A program made the position numbers and the translations under genes. Of a stretch of DNA of 64,000 bases, positions 33,394 to 43,462 are shown one piece after another. The notes beneath the pieces were generated by a model, which was given only the letters and a program-made list of their open reading frames with translations, had not been told where the DNA came from and made no database searches. Numbering within the stretch: position 1 is the stretch's first letter; each line of letters begins with the position of its first letter. The stretch comes from Evernia prunastri (lineage: Eukaryota; Ascomycota; Lecanoromycetes; Lecanorales; Parmeliaceae): positions 62,001 through 126,000 of the forward strand of contig NKYR01000052.1 of NCBI GenBank assembly GCA_003184365.1. The letters are read 5' to 3'.

Positions 33394-35944
33394 ATGGATC
33401 CATTACGAAGACGCACACCAACACATCCAGCTGTCGATCAAGATCAGCCACTGAGCGTGCAAGAGTTTCTTCGTAATTTGACAAAGTCACAGCGCCTCGC
33501 TTTTCCACTCATACCCTTGGAGGCACCGCAAGACAACATATTTGAGGACGGCGAGTTGACCGTTCAAGGCTTCTTGCAAGGTTTGCGAAGGCCAGTGACT
33601 CCGCCATGTGAACCTGCTGAGGGTGCTGAGGCTCCAAGGCTTCAAAAAAAACGCTTCGAGTGGCTTTGAGGACTTATCACTCATCGATGCAGCGGCTGTC
33701 TCAGGTGCAGCTCTCTTGGCTCCACCAGAGTCTTCCCGCAATGAGACAGAGAGCGAGAAAGACTTCAGTCAGTCACAAGAAGTAAGAAGACTGCGATTTC
33801 CCAACCCAAAGGACGTAGATGAGAGGGTTGGACCTATGAAGGTCCCAAAAGTTACTAGGACGTACACGAAGAAAGCTAAGCACAGATCAGCACAACGGAA
33901 TGCCAGTAACGCATTTTTTTAACTCAAATTTCCGCACACCACCCAGCTCTGCATGATGGACTTCTCCATGACGGATCAGATTCCTCAACAGAGCGACTAG
34001 CCTCCAGGAGAATGCCCAAAAGTAAGGAGAAGCACACCTCGGCAGTCCCCCAGAAGCGCAGATGGCAGCATCTGCAAGACCATGAAGAGATCCGCCGAGA
34101 AGATCATAGTGGGAGTGATGCGGACATTATGACAAGGAAGGAAAGAAAGAAGTCCAAGCGAAAGAAGCGAAGGGTGCCTGTCAACGAACTTTCACTGGTG
34201 AAAGCATTTCCGTCCCAAGAACGCTCTCCAGCAGACAGGCAGGTGAGGCAATCTTTCAATGCCATCGTCCCTTTTTGGGTCTGTGGGCCCGGTCCCCCGC
34301 TAACTTCACACTGAGCAGAAAGCGTATGATTCAGATAACGCTATTGACTTACTGAATGAATATCTTGACGAACAAAACTTTCCTGCATCCATTTCGCCAA
34401 GTCCTGAGAGGAATGGAAAGCCAACGAAGGCCAACATAGGGAAGCCAGTGACGAGGATTCGGGAAGACATAGCCGTACCGAGGCGGGCATCCCTGGCTCG
34501 AGAGGGTTTCAAATTTCCATCCGTCACACCGAGAGCTACGAAGTCGCCGGTATAGAGGCTAGGAAGCGGCTTCGAGGGAGTTTCTCTCAAGCTATCAACG
34601 GAAGAAAGACCCGAGATCTTGCGTAATCGGAAGGTCAGACATGCGAGGGCTGCTTCTTTGCTTGAACGATCTCTTCCAGAGCTTGAGTTGTCAACCAGAA
34701 TCACACCAACTCGTCAGTCTGCTGGGCAGAGAGGCACTTCAAAGAGACGGAGGAATAACGGTGCTTCTTTTGAAAATAGAAGGTATGAGACAGCAAAGAA
34801 GCCCGGTACGGCTGATGGCGTTAGCGAGGATGGCATAGTTCACAGCAAGGTTAAGACTGGAGAAAAAGCCGCAATTGAGCAGGTGGCAAGCTTGACTACT
34901 CTGCTACGCCCAGCGATAGAGAATGATCGAGGGTGGGCAACGTCTTCTTTTTATCATGACGGTATCGTCAAGAAGCCCACTCAGCTGGATCTGAGCCGAA
35001 ATGAGGAACCAAGTGCGAGTCAGGCAATCCGGGAGCCATCAAAGTCAGAACGCAATGGCTGGTTAAAGCGCAGGGTTGGTTTTTTCGCAGCCGAAAAAGA
35101 TGAGCAGGAGCACCTTTTCGTTCATAGCCAAAGAACATCTGTCAATACTAGCGAACATGTCAAGAAGGATGGGAGAGATGGCTTGGAAACATACTTTGAA
35201 GACACTGCGTCAGTACAGCATGCCATCAACAACGGTCTACGGGCTTTCAGATACAATGGAGGTGTACAGACTGGACCAAGGCCGGAACGACCTGTGATCA
35301 GTCAACAGCAGGATGGTTTTAAAGACGTGCAAAGCCCTGAGCAGCACCGGCGCCGAGGGACCCAAGATGCAAAAGAACCAAGCTCGGATTCTGAAGAAGG
35401 TACTCTCGATTATCGAACCTCGGAGTGTCCTCCAGAACCACCATCCTCTTGGGATTCTGAGTCCAATATTCCAAGCTCTCCATCAGACGCCAGAGCATTG
35501 TCAATATCAACGCCTGGGCATCGGATCCAGGTTCCAAGAACTTCCGAGGTTCCAGAAACACAAGAGAGGCTTCAGAGGTCCATAGAAATGGATGATACGG
35601 GGACCGAGTCCATAGAGCTGGGCCGATACTCCTACCGTATACCAGCAACGACTCTCGACTGTGGCAAATATTTCTCAAAAGCTGTTCAGCAGCTGGATTC
35701 CCCAGAGAAGATATCACACACCGTCACGCGGCGCAAGTCCCGTCAAGAGCTTAACCAGGATGTCAGAAGCTCGCAACTGATGTTGGGAACAAGAAACGGG
35801 CCGCATCACGTCAATGGAGGTCCAGTCTCTGGAAAACAGAGACTTCAGAAGCAAGAGGGAAGTTTGGAATTAGGTGTGACGCCGAGACTGGAGAAGAGGA
35901 TGTCGAATATGCCATTTAGACCGCCTTTTAAGGAGCCTTTGTGA
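33394..35944 (+). pseudogene. Unrecognised basic, probably nuclear protein; frame broken at three places
   Basis: From the ATG at 33394 (MDPLRRRTPTHPAVDQ) the frame runs to an A8 tract at about 33645, where dropping one A restores continuity (RLQKNASSGFEDLSLIDAAA). At a T7 tract near 33914, adding one T restores it again (NAFFLTQISAHHPALHDG). An intron at 34243-34318 joins in phase to KAYDSDNAIDLLNEYLDEQN. TAG at 34553-34555 then interrupts VTPRATKSPV/RLGSGFEGVS, and the frame stays open to TGA at 35944. The full product would be about 820 residues, largely disordered, with a strong NLS-like run (RKERKKSKRKKRR) and a conserved-looking end (YSYRIPATTLDCGKYFSKAV). I do not recognise the family. 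The two opposite one-base homopolymer shifts look like sequencing errors; the TAG could be real. Confidence 0.6.
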
Positions 35945-36091
35945 TGCTACGGCGGTGGGGGAACATCTACTAGGAAAATTGCTTGATATGCTACCATAGC
36001 TACCGAACCTTGCTATATTGGAGGCCGACGTGTAATACCCCATCGTCTGGCGCCTTGGGTGCACAAATGCTTGGCATCCCCCACCAAAAAT
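35945..36091. other. 3' flank bordering the repeat island
   Basis: Short unique stretch between the preceding gene and the piggyBac relic; nothing is seen in it. Confidence 0.4.
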
Positions 36092-36628
36092 CTATGTACA
36101 TGGAATAGCAGCTATATGCTCATTCCAACACGCAATATGATTACATATATGAATATTGCATAGTTTACAGCCATGATAACTCCTTGGGGCTCGCTGTCGC
36201 CGTTTTCTTTTGTCCAAATCTCGTGGTCTGACGGTGTTTTTTGACAATTCCAACAATGGCTTTCTGGGCTGAGTCTTCAATGACTCTACCACCTTTCTCC
36301 CAGCATATAAGCATGGAACGCATGTTTTTATGTTGCCCTCCATACGTTCTAGTAGGCCATGATCACGGCTAGCTGCTGGATGTACTCGTACTGACAGAGA
36401 CTCCTTGACATTAGGACATCTTCCAGTAAGCCGCTCAGAATACTCGAACAATTGACATACAAGTCTCACACGGAATTCTCGCTGACTGTAATGACTTCCA
36501 GGAGTACAACGATGTATCTTATATGCATTGACGATGGCGGTATTCAAGAGAAAATGCCATAGAGGCTTTCAACTTTTGTAATGTACTCGTTGTGTGGTGT
36601 AATAACATCGCAATTGATCAGCATTATC
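36092..36628 (-). pseudogene. PiggyBac-like transposase relic, C-terminal end
   Basis: On the minus strand the frame to 36092 encodes WHFLLNTAIVNAYKIHRC, then a central stretch with EFRVRLVCQLFEY, then RKRRQRAPRSYHGCKLCNIH and ICNHIACWNEHIAA. The FLLNTAIVNAYK block and the terminal Cys/His motif (C-x2-C...C-x2-H-x2-CW-x2-H) are typical of the C-terminus of piggyBac-derived (DDE_Tnp_1_7) fungal transposases. Just upstream in the same frame TTQRVHYKS is followed by TGA where the family has Trp (KSWKPLW). Beyond that the gene is cut at 36629 by a TGTTA-starting LTR. The catalytic N-terminal part is not found in this window. Confidence 0.65.
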
Positions 36629-36774
36629 TGTTAGGAGTAGGTGTTGACCAAGATTCTATTGATGAGGAAGGAACTTGCTATCTCTAGGAACTATGGTACA
36701 TATAGTTGGAGAGTGTGCCAAGACCCTAGCCCATAGGGCTACTTGCCAAGTGCCTGCTTGACACACTCGTAATA
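36629..36774 (+). repeat. Left LTR (TGTTAGG...TAATA)
   Basis: 146 bp, matching 38382-38534 except for a 7-bp indel near its start and scattered substitutions. It interrupts the piggyBac relic. Confidence 0.75.
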
Positions 36775-36956
36775 ATTTTAACGAGAAGAGTGTTTTAATA
36801 AATATAATTATAACGATTAGAATTATTAGTTAAATTAAAGATAAGCGTCGTTTCAAAATTTAGTTAGACAATCGCGAATTAATTATAATTATTAAAGATA
36901 TAAATAGTAAAGATTGAAGTATTTTATCGACTTTAATATTTAAAGACAAGTATTAA

Positions 36957-37223
36957 TGTAAGGGCCATGAGGTCTCTAGGCATGAGGCGGCCTGTCAGAA
37001 GTCCAGGAATCCAACATACATCTAGGCCAGATCCGGGAGACTATCCCTCTGGTGCAGCTGTGCGGCTATAGCAGTCGCATAGTAAGTTTGCTTGGCATGG
37101 GGGTGCACTCTCCCCTGCTAAATATGCTGCCTCTGAGGATTCCCACTTGGGTTCCTCAGGATTCAGTCTATCTAGTAACCAATATACGAGTTGCTCAGTC
37201 ACGCATGCCTAGACCCCGTTACA
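36957..37223 (+). repeat. 267-bp TGTAA...TTACA repeat, copy 1
   Basis: Begins TGTAAGGGCCATGAGG and ends GACCCCGTTACA. TG...CA termini suggest a solo LTR; the partly inverted ends sharing TCTAGGCATG leave a MITE-like element possible. GC content is near 50 percent, against strongly AT-rich flanks. The right flank (AAATAGTATCTCGTCG) is shared with copy 2. Confidence 0.8.
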
Positions 37224-37283
37224 AATAGTATCTCGTCGTCGCGTCTCAATTATTGTTTTCTCTATTTATTCTAAATCTAAGAA

Positions 37284-37440
37284 GATCAACTCTAAGAACG
37301 AGATCGATATTCATCGTATAAACTTATAAGANCTTTTTTTATACAATATTTATAAAATCGATTTCGAAAATAGATCAATTCGATTATATCTTATAAGTTT
37401 ATACGATGAATATCGATCTCGTTCTTAGAGTTGATCTTCT
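37284..37440. repeat. Inverted repeat centred on the N at 37332
   Basis: The right flank of repeat copy 1 (AGATCAACTCTAAGAACGAG and onward) recurs in reverse complement to the right of the N, leading into copy 2 in opposite orientation. About 60 bp next to the N are unmatched. The arms therefore form a palindrome of about 370 bp each side when the 267-bp repeats are included. Confidence 0.8.
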
Positions 37441-37496
37441 TAGATTTAGAATAAATAGAGAAAACAATAATTGAGACGCGACGACGAGATACTATT

Positions 37497-37763
37497 TGTA
37501 ACGGGGTCTAGGCATGCGTGACTGAGCAACTCGTATATTGGTTACTAGATAGACTGAATCCTGAGGAACCCAAGTGGGAATCCTCAGAGGCAGCATATTT
37601 AGCAGGGGAGAGTGCACCCCCATGCCAAGCAAACTTACTATGCGACTGCTATAGCCGCACAGCTGCACCAGAGGGATAGTCTCCCGGATCTGGCCTAGAT
37701 GTATGTTGGATTCCTAGACTTCTGACAGGCCGCCTCATGCCTAGAGACCTCATGGCCCTTACA
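37497..37763 (-). repeat. 267-bp repeat, copy 2 (inverted)
   Basis: Reverse complement of copy 1, near identical. Its outer flank (CTATTGTAACGATCG) differs from that of copy 1, so these are two insertion contexts sharing only the inner flank. Confidence 0.8.
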
Positions 37764-38071
37764 CTATTGTAACGATCGAAGCGATAACGATAAAGACACG
37801 AAAAATACGTGATGCATTACGAGAGATAGAAACGTTGAAAACTTTAAATTTAACGACTTTAAAGATCTTAATGACTTTGAAAGAGACTTTTCGAGTAATA
37901 TTGACGACGATAGCGCAAGTAGAGATCATTATGAAATGAAATAAGATGAATAAGAGATATAAGATATATTATTCGAATGAATGTGATAGAGAACTAACGA
38001 TATAATATATTTGAAAGAATATTTAAAAGAATATTCGAATATTCGTCTTGTTTGAAAGAAGAAAGAAAATN

Positions 38072-38330
38072 AGCTTGTTTGATCTCGCCTAGTTCTACGA
38101 GCCTGTGTGACAGCTTCTTTTTCTGCTCGCCTGCCAACGAGCTGTTTGACAGCTTCTTTAATCTCGTCTGCCACGAGCCTGTTTGACAGCTTCTTTTGAA
38201 TCCGCTCGCCTGCCAACGAGCTAACAGCGAGTGTTCCTGCCTTTCGGGATCGTCGGCCTCACTGGTGATGAGTGTGTCTGCCTTTCGGGGTCGTCGGCCT
38301 CATCGTAAGCCACGCGTTCTTTTCACTGGA
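38072..38330. repeat. Internal tandem repeats inside the degenerate LTR element
   Basis: GAGCCTGTTTGACAGCTTCT recurs about every 60 bp (three copies, 38097-38195). Two copies of TGCCTTTCGGGRTCGTCGGC follow, near 38238 and 38280. An N at 38071 precedes the block. Confidence 0.7.
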
Positions 38331-38381
38331 GGGCTAAGGCCAGGGGCCCAATATCCTATGGGTGAGGGATCAATAGAATAA

Positions 38382-38534
38382 TGTTAGGAGTGTACCTAGG
38401 TGGTTGACCAAGATTCTATTGATGAGGAAGGAACTTGCTATCTCTAGGAACTATGGTACATATAGTGGGAGAATGTGCCAAGACCCTAGCCCATAGGGCT
38501 ACTTGCCAAGTGCCTGCTTGACACACTCGTAACA
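38382..38534 (+). repeat. Right LTR (TGTTAGG...TAACA)
   Basis: 153 bp with intact TGTTA...TAACA ends; the partner of 36629-36774. Confidence 0.75.
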
Positions 38535-38623
38535 TAGCGAGTCTTAATACTATAATTAATACACGAGATTAAAATAAATTAGAGTTATTTCTGTTCTTTT
38601 AGCATAATGCGTTAGTCGTAAGT

Positions 38624-38890
38624 TGTAAGGGCCATGAGGTCTCTAGGCATGAGGCGGCCTGTCAGAAGTCCAGGAATCCAACATACATCTAGGCCAGATC
38701 CGGGAGACTATCCCTCTGGTGCAGCTGTGCGGCTATAGCAGTCGCATAGTAAGTTTGCTTTGCATGGGGGTGCACTCTCCCCTGCTAAATATGCTGCCTC
38801 TGAGGATTCCCACTTGGGTTCCTCAGGATTCAGTCTATCTAGTAACCAATGTACGAGTTGCTCAGTCACGCATGCCTAGACCCCGTTACA
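38624..38890 (+). repeat. 267-bp repeat, copy 3
   Basis: Full-length copy, near identical to copy 1, that abuts arm-inverted fragments directly at its TTACA end. Confidence 0.8.
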
Positions 38891-39780
38891 GAACCCAAGT
38901 GGGAATCCTCAGAGGCAGCATATTTAGCAGGGGAGAGTGCACCCCCATGCCAAGCAAACTTACTATGCGACTGCTATAGCCGCACAGCTGCACCAGAGGG
39001 ATAGTCTCCCGGATCTGGCCTAGATGTATGTTGGATTCCTAGACTTCTGACAGGCCGCCTCATGCCTAGAGACCTCATGGCCCTTACAGGTTCCTCAGGA
39101 TTCAGTCTATCTAGTAACCAATATACGAGTTGCTCAGTCACGCATGCCTAGACCCCGTTACAGAACCCAAGTGGGAATCCTCAGAGGCAGCATATTTAGC
39201 AGGGGAGAGTGCACCCCCATGCAAAGCAAACTTACTATGCGACTGCTATAGCCGCACNTCCCTCTGGTGCAGCTGTGCGGCTATAGCAGTCGCATAGTAA
39301 GTTTGCTTTGCATGGGGGTGCACTCTCCCCTGCTAAATATGCTGCCTCTGAGGATTCCCACTTGGGTTCCTCAGGATTCAGTCTATCTAGTAACCAATGT
39401 ACGAGTTGCTCAGTCACGCATGCCTAGACCCCGTTACAGAACCCAAGTGGGAATCCTCAGAGGCAGCATATTTAGCAGGGGAGAGTGCACCCCCATGCCA
39501 AGCAAACTTACTATGCGACTGCTATAGCCGCACAGCTGCACCAGAGGGATAGTCTCCCGGATCTGGCCTAGATGTATGTTGGATTCCTAGACTTCTGACA
39601 GGCCGCCTCATGCCTAGAGANCATGGCCCTTACAGGTTCCTCAGGATTCAGTCTATCTAGTAACCAATATACGAGTTGCTCAGTCACGCATGCCTAGACC
39701 CCGTTACAATTGACAACAAAATTCTTATATTTGAAATAGAATTTANATTGGTTACTAGATAGACTGAATCCTGAGGAACC
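38891..39780. repeat. Array of alternating inverted arms of the 267-bp repeat, with three Ns
   Basis: Left-arm and right-arm pieces alternate in orientation: minus 38891-39088, plus 39089-39162, minus 39163-39257, N 39258, plus 39259-39438, minus 39439-39634 (N at 39621), plus 39635-39708. A flank ATTGACAACAAAATTC follows, then N 39746 and minus 39747-39780. Junctions recur at the same two points, TTACA next to GAACCC and TTACA next to GGTTCC. Confidence 0.75.
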
Positions 39781-40047
39781 TGTAAGGGCCATGAGGTCTC
39801 TAGGCATGAGGCGGCCTGTCAGAAGTCTAGGAATCCAACATACATCTAGGCCAGATCCGGGAGACTATCCCTCTGGTGCAGCTGTGCGGCTATAGCAGTC
39901 GCATAGTAAGTTTGCTTGGCATGGGGGTGCACTCTCCCCTGCTAAATATGCTGCCTCTGAGGATTCCCACTTGGGTTCCTCAGGATTCGGTCTATCTAGT
40001 AACCAATATACGAGTTGCTCAGTCACGCATGCCTAGACCCCGTTACA
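39781..40047 (+). repeat. 267-bp repeat, copy 4
   Basis: Full-length copy followed by ATTGACAACAAAATTC, the same right flank seen after 39708. The preceding array may therefore be a redundant assembly of this one locus. Confidence 0.8.
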
Positions 40048-40495
40048 ATTGACAACAAAATTCTTATATTTGAAATAGAATTTATAGCTATTAACTCGTT
40101 CTTTGACTTCTGCAGAGATAGATATCTCGATAAATATTCTTCAGATCGTATAATTTCTTTGATTATGTATTCTGACAGAAGATATACTTGATAAAAAATT
40201 AATCGATCGAAATAATTAAAGAAATAATAGATTTTAAAGAAACTTTCTTCGTAGATTATTATCAAGACTATGAATTTAATCAATTAGAAGATCTACATTT
40301 GAATGACTAAGCGTATTTCATGAATTACATACTGTAACGCTTTAGAGATCTAATATACGATAATTACTGCAAAGCATTTGCTTTTCATGTAATATCACAT
40401 CACTACCGTCAACAAAGTAAGACCGGGCCGACGCGGACCCGCCCCGCACCTGCCAAGCCCATGGCAATCTTGGGGCTGGTATTATTCCGTTATCA
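40048..40495. other. AT-rich unique stretch
   Basis: Strongly AT-rich with short frames only. It looks like RIP-mutated old repeat DNA. GC rises again near 40420. Confidence 0.5.
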
Positions 40496-41282
40496 GCTCG
40501 GCTGAGGTGACGCTAGAGCTCGGCTAAGGTGAGAATTGCATATGCTGAGTATAACCTGTTTTCACCGCCCGTGAAGTCATTGCATATGCTGAGCGTATTC
40601 GTTTCACCTCTCATGAACTTTACTCTAATTAAGATTTTTAAGGGCACTTTATCGGGGTCATAGTATATGCTTAGCATATGTATATCTTAGATACTATCAT
40701 TGTGCGATGATGAGTCACACTCTATCTCGAAGAGTGCGCTATTCGAATAGTTTCGGGGTCGAATATGACTTATCACCGCATAAGATAATAGATCCCTTCT
40801 GTCACGGTGTGACTCGGCCACCGGAGCTATCATGGCCACCGGAGCTTCCATGAGATTCCATGAGATTTCAGCCTAGCCGTGTATTAGCCGACAGCCCCTT
40901 AAGGGCTGCTCGGGGTCACCTGTTCTTCTGGTTCCTGACCTTTCGTCTTGTACACCTAGCCAAGTCACGTACATAGACAATGTATCAAGCCTCGTTCCTT
41001 GTCACCTTCGAACCCTCTGAGAGCGACTCTAAAGATCTCTCTAAAGTCTCTCTTTCTCTTCTCTTCGAAAAGTATCTCTAAAATATCAAGAAAATATCGT
41101 GATCTAGATATAATTTTTTTATGTATATATATTCTTAGCATATGCTTAACATATGCTCATATTTCGCGCGTATTAATTTAATCAAATTATCTCACGTCTC
41201 ATGAGATGCTTGCATATGCTGAAACTATTTATTTCACCTCAGACGACCGGATATACTCAGGATATGCTCACCTCAGCCGAGC
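40496..41282. mobile_element. 787-bp segment bounded by a perfect 15-bp inverted repeat
   Basis: GCTCGGCTGAGGTGA at 40496-40510 is matched in reverse complement by TCACCTCAGCCGAGC at 41268-41282. A second inner copy with one mismatch occurs at 40518-40532. The interior repeats GCATATGCTGAG-like words five times. From 40800 it carries GTCACGGTGTGAC, a small hairpin like the start of fungal LTRs. GTATTATTCC lies outside both ends (about 40480 and 41291). No transposase is present, so it would be non-autonomous if mobile. Confidence 0.5.
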
Positions 41283-42390
41283 ACATAGCCCGTATTATTC
41301 CATGTTCGCTTGCTAGTCCGGAAATGGACTAGTTTCGATCGCAGGCTAACAGCGGGAAACGAGGCATATTTCCTACCTGAACAACGAAAGCCTCAATAAC
41401 GAAACTATTGGCTCATGATTTACTCTGATTGTATAGCTACAGGATCATTGACCTGAGCATGAGCGAGCGCACTATACACCGTCGAAATTGTTGGACGCCG
41501 CATTAGTACACGCATCACTCCGCAGTACACTTCCGTTGTTGCCGCACCCCAACATAGATTACGAACATAGCGTTCCGGGGTAGGTGCAAGTTAGCACTGC
41601 CCCTTTCTACTACTGCCCTGTGCCTTCTGTACCTCCTGCATCATGCAGGGGTTGGTCAAATTCATTCATTGCCCAGCGTTTCCGGCTGAAGCATGGACCA
41701 GAATATCATAGTTCATCGAGAATTGCTACCAACCCCAGAGTTGGAGGGTTCTTGCTTCTTGCCTTCCCCCCTTCCCCCCTTCTTCCCCCCCTCCGAAAAC
41801 TTTTCATTTGATGGTGAGCAGATTACTACCACACTCGCTGTACTAGTAACTACAGAATTCAAGCACCACGAGATACTCTAGAATTTGAACTCACAGCTCA
41901 ATACCCACCGTGATCTAAAACTTACTCTTTTCCAGTCGGGTACTCAGATTTCAGCACCCACGTCTTATTCCTTTCCATCAAGTCAATCTCATAACCACAG
42001 CTCTATTTCCTGCCGTTAAACTTCGTCTACGGATGGAACCAATCCTAACAGGACCGGTTGCAAAGAGAGGCGCCAAGCCGGGTATACAAGTGCAGATGGG
42101 CGCGAGTGCTGCTCTTCTAATGCTTCGTTGCTGCTCATTCAGAATGGCGAAGTATTCGGTGCCTATCCCATTTCCGGGCGAGATGAGTCCTCGTCTGCTT
42201 GGCACCTTTGCCACCTGCATCTCATGAACCCCACCGCTGCATGCTTATGACTGTGTTGCCACTTTGCAGTAGGTCCCCAAATAAAGAGTACGCGGAGGGT
42301 AGGAAGCATCCGATGCCTTTGTAGCAGGCTCACTTTGTTGGTTGTCGAATTGCTCAATAAAGAGATCGATCGATTGACTTCCTTCGTAGT
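41283..42390. other. Intergenic, no gene recognised
   Basis: Unique sequence of ordinary composition with a C-rich run near 41765-41795. Only short frames are present. Confidence 0.45.
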
Positions 42391-42620
42391 AGGCTCACTG
42401 TTGGAACGACTCAACACTCGCTTCCACTAACACTCTTTCGGCCTAGTACATTGATATATGAAGGCCTTTCCTGTACATAGAATCCTTCTTCCTTAGACAT
42501 CATTAGGAATACCAAATCTAGTGATTCAGTCTCACAGCAGTAACTGCAGTACCAAGTACTTACCAACACTCACTGTTCGGTGTTCAGAATGTCATGGTAA
42601 CAGACTCACCGTCTGATGGT
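42391..42620. repeat. 230-bp direct duplication, left copy, ending at an N
   Basis: Identical or nearly so to 42832-43061. The left copy stops at CCGTCTGATGGT exactly at the N (42621), while the right copy continues into GAGCAGACATTTG. Confidence 0.85.
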
Positions 42621-42831
42621 NTCTCCCATTCCTGATAGTCCTCGCAGGCTGTCACCTGAGAACCGAAGATTCAAACTCATGCCTTGCCACTTCAACACCT
42701 GCTGGCAGCCCGGCCTGAGACACACACTGTAGATTGACCCTGTGCCTCCCATGCTCTTGCCATCAACTCGCTCCCTGGTAGAATCGGAATGCCTGCTGTA
42801 GTAGGCCACTATGTGTTGTTGCCGTTGTAGC

Positions 42832-43061
42832 AGGCTCACTGTTGGAACGACTCAACACTCGCTTCCACTAACACTCTTTCGGCCTAGTACATTGATATAT
42901 GAAGGCCTTTCCTGTACATAGAATCCTTCTTCCTTAGACATCATTAGGAATACCAAATCTAGTGATTCAGTCTCACAGCAGTAACTGCAGTACCAAGTAC
43001 TTACCAACACTCACTGTTCGGTGTTCAGAATGTCATGGTAACAGACTCACCGTCTGATGGT
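42832..43061. repeat. 230-bp direct duplication, right copy
   Basis: Preceded by TTGTAGC, where the left copy has TTCGTAGT, so the upstream flanks diverge. The pair may be a real duplication truncated by a contig end. Confidence 0.85.
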
Positions 43062-43462
43062 GAGCAGACATTTGATCAACGGAAACGCTCGCCAGCGACA
43101 CAGTTGCCTCTCAATAAGCTGCGTAATCACGCTCGTAGGCAGGATATGTGTCAGTCAGCCTCGCTCCTCTCACGGCTGACGGATGTCGTGTTCAATCTAT
43201 ACGGCACATGGTCACACTCCTTATAAGCCTCAGCAACCACTAATTGAATAAATGCACTGATAATCAATGAAGTAGAAGTATATGAAATGCTACCTTAGGA
43301 GCTTAGGTATGAGTGGGCTGCCAAGCCACTAGTGTAAGGCTGTCTGCGGCTGATAGACTTCTTTACCCCGCTACCCCGCCAAAGCTCAAACTCAAACGTC
43401 AGCGGTTCAAAGTTACTGATCAACCATCTCCCAGTGGTCGAGCACTGGCTCGGGTAAAGCTC

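Larger units (their letters stand above)
36629..38534 (+). mobile_element. Degenerate LTR element bounded by two about 150-bp direct repeats
   Basis: Direct repeats at 36629-36774 and 38382-38534 share TGTTAGGAGT...CACTCGTAACA ends (TG...CA), with the left copy decayed to TAATA. A purine-rich GGGTGAGGGATCAATAG lies just before the right repeat, as a polypurine tract would. The interior is short (about 1.6 kb), very AT-rich, and contains other repeats and two Ns. It encodes no intact gag or pol. A minus-strand fragment near 38090-38216 reads DEIKEAVKQLVGRRAEKEAV. I could not identify a target-site duplication. Confidence 0.6.

Noticed and set aside
4339..34555. TAG recoded as a sense codon, suggested by in-frame TAGs at 4339, 9074 and 34553
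   Set aside because: Conserved genes here use TAG as a normal terminator (GH72 gene, ULP1-like, HEL2, MSH4) and have no internal TAG. The three sites are better explained by nonsense mutation or error.
36629..40047. CRISPR-like array from regularly recurring 267-bp units
   Set aside because: Units are long, alternate in orientation and lack unique spacers; the genome is eukaryotic.
40990..41060. tRNA gene suggested by CTTCGAACCC
   Set aside because: No matching A box or cloverleaf arms could be placed around it.
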